DNA of 48,677 nt from Pseudomonadota bacterium. Its GTDB lineage: Bacteria; Pseudomonadota; Gammaproteobacteria; Burkholderiales; Thiobacillaceae. The position numbers and the translations under genes are program-made. The notes beneath the pieces were generated by a model. It was not told where the DNA came from. It was given only the letters and a program-made list of their open reading frames with translations, and made no database searches. Location: positions 1 through 48,677 of the forward strand of contig JAURYL010000041.1 of assembly GCA_030653935.1 (NCBI GenBank), in the 5' to 3' direction. Within the stretch, counting starts at the first letter, position 1, and every line of letters begins with the position of its first letter. Below are positions 25,822-34,374 of this stretch, piece after piece.

Positions 25822-26097
25822 TTAGCCACTGATGGCAAAGCAGCCGGCCACGCGTAAAAAAAGGCTGCGCAAACCCGTGGTCCAGGCCCAGCCATAGAGA
25901 TCGAACATGGAACTGAGCAGGGTGAGCACGGCCGCGAACAACCAGGGCTTGAACAGCGTCGTCTCGGGCCGTGATAGCGGCAAGGTCGATCCATGCCGCT
26001 CGGCGGAGAAATCACTGGCAAAAAAGAACACCAGAAATTCCAGCACCATGAGGAACAGCATGCTCACGGATATGTAATGGCGGAAAAAACGGATCAT
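25822..26097 (-). pseudogene. N-terminal membrane part of the EpsB-type sugar transferase, cut by an in-frame stop
   Basis: 91 residues starting MIRFFRHYISVSMLFL, typical for EpsB-like transferases, with at least two membrane helices and ending FAISG-stop. Reading through the TAA at 25822-25824 gives LLYSGS and then the ATG of the next frame without any shift. Together they encode about 461 residues, close to the family length. I therefore interpret the two frames as one gene broken by a nonsense change or a sequencing error. ATG 26097 fits the family start; a TTG at 26112 with AGAGGA upstream is an alternative. Confidence 0.8.
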
Positions 26098-26205
26098 GGA
26101 GTCGGCGGGCAAACGTCCTCTAGCGAATGGCCGAGTATCGGCCTGTCTCCCGTGTGTGTCGGGGCGTCTGTGGATCGGCGCGCATTGTAGACGCTGGCGA
26201 GGGCC

Positions 26206-26769
26206 TCACGGAGTGGTTTCGGCAATCAGCTTTTCCAGGCGCTCCAGGGAGAGGCGTGGGGAATGGCTGTGGCGCGCGTCCCGCGTCAGCATCCGCACCT
26301 GAACATCCGCCGGCTCGGCGTAGATCAGATAGGCCATGCGGCCGCCGCGATCCTGCACCTTGAAGGGGATTTCCCGGTTGACCAGGAACTGCTCGAAATC
26401 CTTGCTGGCATCTTCGCTGATTTCCAGTTCGATCAAGCTGTGCTCGGACACGGCGCCGGAGGCTACCGCCCCAGTCAAGGCCGGCTCGAAGCGCGCGAAC
26501 ACGACCATCACTTCCCTCGCCTGCGCGCGCAGGGCAACCAGCAGGTCGGCTTGTTCCTCCGGTTCGAACAGTGCTTGCCGTTCGACCAAGGCCGCGTCGA
26601 TTTCTTCGTTGCTGGGCATGCCGTGTCCTTCCGGCAAGCCGAGTTGCCGCGCCGCCTTGCGCTTGGCCACCGCGTAGTCGCGCAGGCCATGTTCCGCCAT
26701 GAGGCGCGCCGCCAACTCCGCGACCAGGACGCGCGCCTGCCGCGCGCGCGCTTCATGGGAAGCGGTCAT
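26206..26769 (-). CDS. Conserved hypothetical protein, possibly a degenerate nucleotidyltransferase-like protein
   Basis: A 187-residue soluble protein. The N-terminal helical part (ARLMAEHGLRDYAVAKRKAARQLGLPE) is characteristic of an uncharacterised family common in betaproteobacteria. The C-terminal half (LTGAVASGAVSEHSLIELEISEDASKDFEQFLVNREIPF) resembles a nucleotidyltransferase fold. The metal-binding Asp pair is not evident; ELEIS stands where DxD would be expected. It overlaps the ponA stop by one base (TGATG), so the two are probably cotranscribed. I do not know its function. Confidence 0.65.
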   Translation of the reverse strand: MTASHEARARQARVLVAELAARLMAEHGLRDYAVAKRKAARQLGLPEGHGMPSNEEIDAALVERQALFEPEEQADLLVALRAQAREVMVVFARFEPALTGAVASGAVSEHSLIELEISEDASKDFEQFLVNREIPFKVQDRGGRMAYLIYAEPADVQVRMLTRDARHSHSPRLSLERLEKLIAETTP

Positions 26770-29186
26770 CAGTTTTTTGGTGTTGCGGGAGTGGGCGAGA
26801 CGGGAACGGGGCGAGCCTGAGCGGGTGTCGCGGCTGGCGCGCGAGCCGGGGGGGGCGCCGGCGCTTGAATCAACGGCGCTTGGGCCGGTTGCGCGGGCAT
26901 GGGCGCATCGCCGAACGGGTCCTCGTGCGTCTCGGGTTCCGTGGCGCCCGGGGCATATTCCTGGAAAAAGTACTCGGGCACGCCCTGTCCTTCCGGAGTG
27001 GTCAGTCCGGTCTTCGGGTCCACATTCACCACGACGATCCCGGCGGGCGGCGAGAACGGCATTTCTTCCACGCCTTTCAATACCTCGCCCATGTAGCGTA
27101 TCCAGATCGGCAGCGCCGTGCCGCCGCCGGTCTCGCCCGAACCCAGGGAGCGGGGCTGGTCGTAGCCCATCCAGGCCACCGCCACGCGGGTCCGCTGGAA
27201 GCCCGCGAACCAGGCGTCGCGGCTATCGTTGGTGGTGCCGGTCTTGCCCGCCAGGTCGCCGCGACCGAGCCTGAGCGCGCTGGCGGCGGTACCGTGTCGC
27301 ACCACATCCCGCAACATGCTGGTCATGATGAAGGCGTTACGCGGATCGAGCACCGGGATGGGCGCGACCGGCGCGAAGTTTTCCAGGGTATGACCGTCCT
27401 TGTCCGTCACCTTGAGCAGATGCCAGGGAACCACGCGGCCGCCGCCGTTGGCGAACACGGCGTAGCCGGCCGCCAGCGACAGCGGCGTGACCTCGCCGGC
27501 GCCGAGCGCCATGGTCAGATAGGGTGGGATGCGGTTCATGTCGAAACCGAATTTGGCGGCATGCTCATGGCCGAACTGGGCGCCCGCCGCCTGCAACACG
27601 CGGATGGAAACCAGGTTCTTGGATTTCGCCAGGGCGCCGCGCAGGGTCAGCGCCTCGCCGGTGGTGCCGTCGTAATTCTTCGGTTCCCAGGCGACACCGC
27701 CGGTTTCCGCCGGGTCCACCGTGAGCGGTAAGTCGTCGAAAACATTCGCCGGGGTGACGCCGCGTTCCAGCGCGGCGGAATAGATGAAGGGCTTGAAGCT
27801 GGAACCGGGTTGCCGCCATGCCTGAGTCACATGGTTGAACTGGCTGCGGGCAAAGGCGAAGCCGCCGACCAGGGAGCGTATCGCCCCGGTATCGGGAGAC
27901 AGGGAAACGAAGGCCGCCTCCACCTGCGGCAGGTAGGTCAACTGCCAGGGCGCCTCGGGCGACAGCCGGACCACCCGGATCACGCTGCCGCGCGCCAGGC
28001 GCTTGTCCGCCGCCTGCTTGGCGGAAAGGAAGCGCGCCGCGTACTTGAGTTCACTGGGGCCCAGATCGATGGTGTCGCCACTGCGCATGCGCGCCCGGAT
28101 GCGCGTCTTGTCCACCGAGAGCACCACACCGGGCAGGAAACCGTTCGACTCTTCCCGATCAAGCAGATCGCCTTCGATCATCTTCTCCGCCGCCGTCTCC
28201 TCCGCCGGCAACTTCAGTTGCGCCTCCGGCCCCGCATAACCGCGCCGGCGATTGAATTCCACGACGCCCTGGCGCACGCCCGCCAGCGCCGCGCGCTGGT
28301 CGCTCAGACGCAAGGTGGTGTAGACCTTCATGCCGCTGATATAGATCGCATCGCCGTATTTCTGGTGCATGCGTTGCCGCACCAGTTCCGCCAGATGCGG
28401 CGCCTCCGCCTCGAAGTTTTGCGGTGAGTACTTCACCGGCAGGCGCTGCTCCCTGGCGCGTGTGTATTCATCCGCGCTGATGTAGCCCAGCGTCTTCATG
28501 CGCCCCAGGACATAGAGTTGTCGGGACTTGGCGCGGGTCGGGTTGACCACCGGGTTGTAAGCCGACGGCGCCTTGGGCAGGCCGGCGAGCATGGCCGCTT
28601 CGGCCAGATTGATCTTGGCCAGCGGTTTGCCGTAGTAGATTTGCGCGGCGGCGGCGAAGCCGTAGGCGCGCTGTCCCAGATAGATATGGTTGAGATAGAG
28701 CTCCAGGATGTCGTCCTTGCTCAAGGCGTGCTCGATCTTGATCGCGAGCAGTGCTTCGTTGAGTTTGCGCCGCAGGGTTTTTTCCGAAGTCAGGAAGAAA
28801 TTGCGCGCCACCTGCATGGTGATGGTGGAAGCGCCTTCCTTGGCCCCCCCGGAGACGACATTGGCCAAGGCCGCGCGCAGCACGCCGATGGTATCGACGC
28901 CGCCATGCTGGTAAAAACGCTCGTCTTCCGCCGCCAGAATGGCCTGACGCAGGGCTTTGGGCGTGTCCTTGAGCCGCACCACGGCGCGCCGTTCCTCGCC
29001 GAATTCGCCGATCAGGGCACCGTCCTCGGTGAAAATACGCAAGGGTTGCTTCGGCCGGTAATCGGTCAGACTGTCCAGACTGGGCAGATTGGGGTATACC
29101 AGCGCGGCGGAAAGTCCGGCCACGGCGGTTGCCACGACGACCAGGCCAACGGCCACCGCCAGGAGAAAATGCCACCAACGGGTCAT
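26769..29186 (-). CDS. ponA: Penicillin-binding protein 1A (bifunctional glycosyltransferase/transpeptidase)
   Basis: An 805-residue class A PBP that polymerises and crosslinks peptidoglycan. It has an N-terminal membrane anchor (about 5-30). The GT51 domain has catalytic Glu87 in AAEDERFYQHGG. A linker/OB region follows, then a transpeptidase domain with S462-S-F-K465, SKN (522-524) and KTGT (648-651). The C-terminal tail after residue 750 is Pro/Ala-rich and probably disordered. It is divergent from pilMNOPQ, a gene order widely conserved in beta- and gammaproteobacteria. Confidence 0.97.
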   Translation of the reverse strand: MTRWWHFLLAVAVGLVVVATAVAGLSAALVYPNLPSLDSLTDYRPKQPLRIFTEDGALIGEFGEERRAVVRLKDTPKALRQAILAAEDERFYQHGGVDTIGVLRAALANVVSGGAKEGASTITMQVARNFFLTSEKTLRRKLNEALLAIKIEHALSKDDILELYLNHIYLGQRAYGFAAAAQIYYGKPLAKINLAEAAMLAGLPKAPSAYNPVVNPTRAKSRQLYVLGRMKTLGYISADEYTRAREQRLPVKYSPQNFEAEAPHLAELVRQRMHQKYGDAIYISGMKVYTTLRLSDQRAALAGVRQGVVEFNRRRGYAGPEAQLKLPAEETAAEKMIEGDLLDREESNGFLPGVVLSVDKTRIRARMRSGDTIDLGPSELKYAARFLSAKQAADKRLARGSVIRVVRLSPEAPWQLTYLPQVEAAFVSLSPDTGAIRSLVGGFAFARSQFNHVTQAWRQPGSSFKPFIYSAALERGVTPANVFDDLPLTVDPAETGGVAWEPKNYDGTTGEALTLRGALAKSKNLVSIRVLQAAGAQFGHEHAAKFGFDMNRIPPYLTMALGAGEVTPLSLAAGYAVFANGGGRVVPWHLLKVTDKDGHTLENFAPVAPIPVLDPRNAFIMTSMLRDVVRHGTAASALRLGRGDLAGKTGTTNDSRDAWFAGFQRTRVAVAWMGYDQPRSLGSGETGGGTALPIWIRYMGEVLKGVEEMPFSPPAGIVVVNVDPKTGLTTPEGQGVPEYFFQEYAPGATEPETHEDPFGDAPMPAQPAQAPLIQAPAPPPARAPAATPAQARPVPVSPTPATPKN

Positions 29187-29318
29187 GTTGAACTCTTGAA
29201 AGGGGCGGGAGCGGAGTGAATGAGAAAATTACTTGTGCGAAATAATGCAGTTGTTGCTAGGATTTAGCGCAGCTTATTAAAGAAGCGCTCGAACCGAGTG
29301 TATGCAAAGGGGAATTTG

Positions 29319-30395
29319 TTGAGAATCGCGTTTCCAGGCCAGAGATTCCGACCGCTGATTGGCGTCGATATTAGCTCATCGGCCGTGAAAATGCTTGAGC
29401 TCGGCCGCAGCGGCAAGGAGATGCGCCGGGTCGAGCGTTACGCCATCGTGACGCTGCCGAAAGAGGCCGTGGCGGACGGCGCCATCGCCAAACCCGATCT
29501 GGTCGAGGCCGCGTTGCGTGATTGCTGGAAGTTGCTCGACAGCAAGACACGCGATGTAGCGCTGGCGTTGCCGGCCTCGGCGGTCATCACCAAGAGAATC
29601 CTGCTCCCCGGCGGCGCCAGCGCCGCGGAAATCGACACCCAGGTGACGGCGGAAGCCAACCAGATGGCCGCTTTCTCGCTCGACGAGGTCAGTCTCGACT
29701 ATCAAGTGCTCGGTCCCAATGCCCGCACCCCCGGCGAGAACGATGCCCTGGTCGTGGTTTCCCGGCGGGATCGCGTCGAGGAGCGGGTGGCGCTGGCCGA
29801 GGCGGTGGGCTTGAAGACCGTGATCATGGATGTCGATGCCTTCGCCACCCTGACCGCCTTCGAACAGATGGCCTTTCATCTGCCGGATAACGGCAGGGGT
29901 CAGACCGTCGCCATCATCGACATCGGCGCCAATACCACCCACGTCAACGTGCTGCATGACAATCAGCCCGTCTATCAACGCGAACACAGTCTCGGCGGCA
30001 ACACCCTCACCAGCGAGATCGCGCGCCGCTTCGATCTGCCCACCGAGGAAGCGGAAGACGCCAAACGCAAGGGCTTGTTGCCGGACAGCTATGAGTCCGA
30101 AGTGCTGCAACCCTTCCTGGACACGGTCGCGCTGGAAATCGGACGCGCCTTGCAACTGTTCTTCTCCGCCAGTTCGCACCAATCCGTGGACCATATCCTG
30201 CTGGCCGGTGGCTGCGCCGCCATTCCCGGCCTCGATGACGTGGTGCACAGCAAGATGCAAACCAGCACCCTGATCGCCAACCCCTTCGCCAAGATGGCGG
30301 TATCCAGTGACGTCAAGGCCCGCCAGCTCGCTTCCGACGCGCCGGCGTTGTTTGTCGCCTGCGGCCTGGCCTTGCGCAAATTCGACCCGACATGA
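29319..30395 (+). CDS. pilM: Type IV pilus assembly protein PilM
   Basis: A cytoplasmic actin-like ATPase-fold protein of 358 residues that binds the PilN tail and links the pilus machine to the cytoplasmic side. The family signature PLIGVDISSSAVKMLEL lies near the N-terminus. Nucleotide-fold segments are VAIIDIGANTTHVNVL and ILLAGGCAAIPGL. I choose TTG 29319 because AAGGGG (29307-29312) lies 6 nt before it and the length fits PilM. GTG 29298 would include the ribosome-binding site in the coding sequence. It is the first gene of pilMNOPQ and overlaps pilN by ATGA. Confidence 0.93.
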   Translation: MRIAFPGQRFRPLIGVDISSSAVKMLELGRSGKEMRRVERYAIVTLPKEAVADGAIAKPDLVEAALRDCWKLLDSKTRDVALALPASAVITKRILLPGGASAAEIDTQVTAEANQMAAFSLDEVSLDYQVLGPNARTPGENDALVVVSRRDRVEERVALAEAVGLKTVIMDVDAFATLTAFEQMAFHLPDNGRGQTVAIIDIGANTTHVNVLHDNQPVYQREHSLGGNTLTSEIARRFDLPTEEAEDAKRKGLLPDSYESEVLQPFLDTVALEIGRALQLFFSASSHQSVDHILLAGGCAAIPGLDDVVHSKMQTSTLIANPFAKMAVSSDVKARQLASDAPALFVACGLALRKFDPT

Positions 30396-30961
30396 CGGCC
30401 ATTCGCATCAACCTCCTGCCTCATCGCCAGCTGCGCCGCGCGTATCAGCAGCGGCTGTTCGCCTTGCTCGCCGTGGTCGTGGCGGGGATTGGCCTGGCGG
30501 CCGTCGTCGCGGGTCAGGTGCAACTCAGCAACGCCAAGAGCGCGCAGGATCGGCGCAATGCCTTTCTCGGCGAGGAAATCGGCAAACTCGACAAACAGAT
30601 CACCGAAATCAAACAGTTGCGCGACAAGACCCAGGATCTGCTGTCGCGCAAGAATGTGGTGGAAGCCCTGCAAGGCAACCGCACCGAATCCGTGCGCCTG
30701 TTCGATGAACTGGCACGGCGCATGCCCGACGGGCTTTACCTGAAAAGCGTCAAACAGACTGGCGACAATCTGGAATTGAGCGGTTACGCCCAATCCAGCG
30801 CGCGCGTGTCCACCTACATGCGCGCCCTGGACGAAACCTCGCTGTTTCAGGACCCCTCCCTGGTCGAAGTCAAGGCGGCTCAGGTCGGAAATCTCCGGGT
30901 CAACGAGTTTTCCATGAATGTGAAAATCTCCCATCAGCCGCTGCGCGGGGAGAAACCATGA
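30392..30961 (+). CDS. pilN: Type IV pilus assembly protein PilN
   Basis: A 189-residue bitopic inner-membrane protein. The N-terminal cytoplasmic tail ITAIRINLLPHRQLRRAY-type segment, which binds PilM, is present (INLLPHR). A membrane helix lies at about residues 20-45, then a coiled coil (LDKQITEIKQLRDK) and a periplasmic ferredoxin-like domain that pairs with PilO. ATGA overlaps at both ends couple it to pilM and pilO. Confidence 0.94.
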   Translation: MTAIRINLLPHRQLRRAYQQRLFALLAVVVAGIGLAAVVAGQVQLSNAKSAQDRRNAFLGEEIGKLDKQITEIKQLRDKTQDLLSRKNVVEALQGNRTESVRLFDELARRMPDGLYLKSVKQTGDNLELSGYAQSSARVSTYMRALDETSLFQDPSLVEVKAAQVGNLRVNEFSMNVKISHQPLRGEKP

Positions 30962-31575
30962 ATTTCTCCGATCTCAACAATCTCGACCTCAAGGACATCG
31001 CCAATGCCCCGCTGGCGGTGCGCGCCCTCGCGCTCGCTCTGCTGCTGGTGGCCATGCTCGCCGGCGGCTGGTACCTGTTGTGGGCGGATAGCATCCAGCA
31101 ACTCAACGCCTCGCGGGAACAAGAGCAGAGCCTGCGGGAGGCCTATGTCACCAAAAAAGCACTGGCCTACAACTATGCCGCCTACAAGCAGCGGCTCCTG
31201 GATGTGGAACAGTCGCTCGCCTCGCTCCTGCGGCAGTTGCCCAATCGTTCCGAAATGGACGCCCTGCTGACCGACATCAACCAGGCCGGCGTTGGCCACG
31301 GGCTCGATTTCGAGTTGTTCCGCCCCGGCAACGAAACCATGGCCGAGTTCTACGCCACCTTGCCGGTCGCGATCAAAGTCACCGGCCGCTATCACGACAT
31401 CGCCAGCTTCGTCGGCGACCTGTCCAAGCTGCCGCGCATCGTCACCCTGCACGACGTCATCCTGGCGCCGGCCAAGGAAGGCACCCTGAACATGGATGCC
31501 CGCATTCAGACCTACCGCTATCTCGATGAGAACGAGTTGGCCGCCGCCAAGAAGCAACAGGGAGGCAAGCCATGA
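30958..31575 (+). CDS. pilO: Type IV pilus assembly protein PilO
   Basis: A 205-residue bitopic protein that forms the inner-membrane alignment subcomplex with PilN and PilP. There is a short cytoplasmic N-terminus, a membrane helix at about 18-36, a coiled coil (SREQEQSLREAYVTKKALAY) and a periplasmic domain with the family segment LLRQLPNRSEMDALL. The start and stop both form ATGA overlaps with neighbours. Confidence 0.94.
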   Translation: MNFSDLNNLDLKDIANAPLAVRALALALLLVAMLAGGWYLLWADSIQQLNASREQEQSLREAYVTKKALAYNYAAYKQRLLDVEQSLASLLRQLPNRSEMDALLTDINQAGVGHGLDFELFRPGNETMAEFYATLPVAIKVTGRYHDIASFVGDLSKLPRIVTLHDVILAPAKEGTLNMDARIQTYRYLDENELAAAKKQQGGKP

Positions 31576-32072
31576 TGAAGTTCGCCTGGTTGCTGCCGTT
31601 CCTCCTGCTGGCGGGCTGCGCCCAGGATGAATTCGCGGATTTGCGCGCATTCCTGGCCGCGTCCGGGCAAGGTACCCAGCAAAAGCTGGAGCCGTTGCCG
31701 CCGGTCAAGACGCAGGAAGCCTTCACCTACGATCCCGGCGAACTGCCCGACCCCTTCCGGCCGCGCAGCATGAAAGCCGGCAAAGGCGGAGGCGGCGTAC
31801 AGCCCGATCTCAACCGGCCCAAGGGGCCACTGGAGCAGGACCCGCTGGACGGCCTGCGCATGGTCGGCACGATAGAAAAAAACGGCAAGCTGTATGCCCT
31901 GGTACGGCGCCCGGACGGCACCCTGTACCGGGTCGAGAAGGGAGACCATATCGGCCAGAACCACGGCATCATTCTCGCCATCAGTGACGCCAATATCGAC
32001 ATCAAGGAAGTTGTCCAGGATGGCGCCGGCGACTGGACCGAATCGAAGGCCAGCATGGCCCTTCAGGAGTAA
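31572..32072 (+). CDS. pilP: Type IV pilus lipoprotein PilP
   Basis: A 166-residue lipoprotein with the lipobox LLAGC (Cys16). A disordered linker with TYDPGELPDPFRPRS is followed by a C-terminal beta domain starting LDGLRMVGTI that binds the PilQ secretin. It links PilNO in the inner membrane to PilQ. It overlaps pilO by ATGA and precedes pilQ by 5 nt. Confidence 0.94.
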   Translation: MMKFAWLLPFLLLAGCAQDEFADLRAFLAASGQGTQQKLEPLPPVKTQEAFTYDPGELPDPFRPRSMKAGKGGGGVQPDLNRPKGPLEQDPLDGLRMVGTIEKNGKLYALVRRPDGTLYRVEKGDHIGQNHGIILAISDANIDIKEVVQDGAGDWTESKASMALQE

Positions 32073-32077
32073 TTGGT

Positions 32078-34309
32078 ATGAAAGCGAAGTTCCCCTCCCT
32101 GCCCATGGCCGCCCGCCAATTGCTCTGGCTGGCCGCCATTGCACTGCTGGCGCTACCCGCGCATGCCCAAACGAATACTGAAGCCACACCCCCGGGCAAC
32201 ACGCTGAACGCGATTTCCCTATCGCGTGGCAACAACGACAGCCAAGTGATCAAACTGGTCTTCAAGAACCCGGTCGCCGGTCTGCCGATCGCCTTCACCA
32301 CCAGCAACCCACACCGTCTGGTGCTCGACTTCCCCGCCACCAGCAGCAACCTGCCGCGCGCCTCTGAAAGCCCGGACAACGCGACCATCAAGAACTGGCA
32401 GGTGGCGCGGGCGGGTGAGCGCACCCGTGTCGTGGTCAACCTGACCGGACCCGCCGCCTACGAACTCCGCCACGACCGCAACGTCGTCCTCGCCGTCCTG
32501 CGTAGCGCCGGTGTGCCGCCGGGCATCCCCACGCCCGCCCGCTTCGAAGCCGCCAGCCCGGCCAGCACCCACGCCATCCGCGACATCGACTTCCGCCGTG
32601 GCAAGGACGGCGAGTCGCGCATCATGGTCACCCTTAGCAACCCTGGCGTCGGCGTCGACATCAAGCAGCAGGGCGGCGCCATCCAGCTCGAATTCCTCAA
32701 TACCTCCCTGCCCACCCCGTTGCAGCGGCGTCTGGATGTGGCCGATTTCGCCACCCCGGCGCAACTGGTGGAAACCTTCAAGCAGGGCAAGAACACCCGC
32801 ATGCTGATCACCCCCAAGGGGAAATGGGACTATTCCGCCTACCAGGCCGGCAACCAGTTCACCCTCGAAGTGCGCTCCCTGGAAGGGCCGCAAGCGGCGA
32901 AAGAAGGCCGCGCCCAATACAGCGGCGAGAAGCTCTCGCTCAACTTCCAGAACGTCGAAGTGCGCGCCGTGCTCCAGGTCATCGCCGACTTCACCGGCCT
33001 CAACATCATCACCAGCGACACCGTCTCCGGCAACGTCACCCTGCGCCTGAAAGACGTGCCCTGGGACCAGGCGCTCGACATCATTCTCCGCGCCAAGGGC
33101 CTGGACAAGCGCACCAACGGCAACGTCATCTGGATCGCCCCCCGCGACGAACTCGCCGCCAAGGAAAAACTCGAACTCGAAGCCAAGAAATCCCTGGCCG
33201 AACTCGACGCCCTGATCACCCACTCCTACCGCCTCAACTACGTCAAGGCCAACGAGATCATGAACCTGATCAGCGGCGGCAGTCGCATGGCCAATAACGT
33301 CGCCGAGGATGCCACCTGCTCGCCCAGCGCCTCCAGCATCCGCGCCGTGGATGCCGGCACCCAGAACACCGCGCAGCAAAACGCGCAGACCAACAACCCG
33401 AATCGCATCCTCTCCGCCCGCGGCGGCGCCTCCTTCGATCTGACCACCAACACTCTGATCGTCACCGACACGCCGGACCGGCATACCGCCATCGCCAACG
33501 TCATCAAGGAAATCGACGTACCCTCGAAGCAGGTCCTGATCGAAGCCCGCATCGTCGTCGCCGACGACAAATTTGGTCGCAGCCTCGGTGCCCGGCTCGG
33601 TTTCAGCGGCAGTGGCAAGATCGGCAACACCGGCCTCGGCGCCGGCACCTTCAGCACTTCCGCCGTCAACGCCACCACCGGCCTGCCCGCCAGCGCGCCG
33701 AGCGCCAACGTCGATCTCGGCGGGCTCACCCTGTCAGGCAGCAATGCACCCAGCAGCCTCGGCATCAGCATCTTCAACGCCTCCACCGCCGCCATCCTCA
33801 GCCTCGAACTGCAAGCGATGGAACTCGACAAGCGCGGCAAGATCGTCTCCAACCCCCGCGTCGTCACCACCAACCTGCGTCCGGCCGTGATTTTGCAGGG
33901 CGAGCAGATACCTTACGCCAGCGCCAGCGCCAACACCGGTACCAACGTCCAGTTCAAGGATGCCCTGCTCTGCCTCCTGGTCGCCCCGCAAGTGCTCAAC
34001 AACGACGCCATCATCCTCAACGTCGAGGTCCAGAAAGACGCCAAGGGCGAAACCGTTCCGGGCGCCGGCCCCGCTATCAACGTCAAGCGGGTCAAGACCC
34101 AGATTCGCGTCAACAACGGCGAAACCGCCGTGCTTGGCGGCATCTTCGAACAGACTCTGCGCAACGACACGGAAAAAGTTCCGTTCCTGGGCGACATTCC
34201 CGTGCTCGGCCGCTTGTTCCGCAACGACGTCAAGCAGGATGAAAAGAGCGAACTGCTCATCTTCCTGACGCCGCGCGTACTGGTCGAAGACGAACCGCTC
34301 AGACGTTGA
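32078..34309 (+). CDS. pilQ: Type IV pilus secretin PilQ
   Basis: The 743-residue outer-membrane channel for the pilus. A signal peptide ends at AHAQ (about residue 31). Two AMIN domains that bind peptidoglycan occupy about 45-260. N0/STN (about 290-360) and N1 follow, with a Ser/Asn-rich insert (SPSASSIRAVDAGTQNTAQQNAQ). The secretin core contains VPFLGDIPVLGRLFR and ends EKSELLIFLTPRVL. In many relatives aroK and aroB come next. Here a giant Ig-repeat gene starts 66 nt after the stop. Confidence 0.96.
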   Translation: MKAKFPSLPMAARQLLWLAAIALLALPAHAQTNTEATPPGNTLNAISLSRGNNDSQVIKLVFKNPVAGLPIAFTTSNPHRLVLDFPATSSNLPRASESPDNATIKNWQVARAGERTRVVVNLTGPAAYELRHDRNVVLAVLRSAGVPPGIPTPARFEAASPASTHAIRDIDFRRGKDGESRIMVTLSNPGVGVDIKQQGGAIQLEFLNTSLPTPLQRRLDVADFATPAQLVETFKQGKNTRMLITPKGKWDYSAYQAGNQFTLEVRSLEGPQAAKEGRAQYSGEKLSLNFQNVEVRAVLQVIADFTGLNIITSDTVSGNVTLRLKDVPWDQALDIILRAKGLDKRTNGNVIWIAPRDELAAKEKLELEAKKSLAELDALITHSYRLNYVKANEIMNLISGGSRMANNVAEDATCSPSASSIRAVDAGTQNTAQQNAQTNNPNRILSARGGASFDLTTNTLIVTDTPDRHTAIANVIKEIDVPSKQVLIEARIVVADDKFGRSLGARLGFSGSGKIGNTGLGAGTFSTSAVNATTGLPASAPSANVDLGGLTLSGSNAPSSLGISIFNASTAAILSLELQAMELDKRGKIVSNPRVVTTNLRPAVILQGEQIPYASASANTGTNVQFKDALLCLLVAPQVLNNDAIILNVEVQKDAKGETVPGAGPAINVKRVKTQIRVNNGETAVLGGIFEQTLRNDTEKVPFLGDIPVLGRLFRNDVKQDEKSELLIFLTPRVLVEDEPLRR

Positions 34310-34374
34310 TCGCCAGAGACCAGACCAGCCACGCGGCCCGAGCGCCGCGCCAGATGAACCCGCAAGGAAGCACC

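Noticed and set aside
25804-25824. Programmed recoding (stop readthrough) in the EpsB-like gene
   Set aside because: The stop is TAA with no selenocysteine- or pyrrolysine-type signal and no slippery sequence. A nonsense change or sequencing error is simpler.
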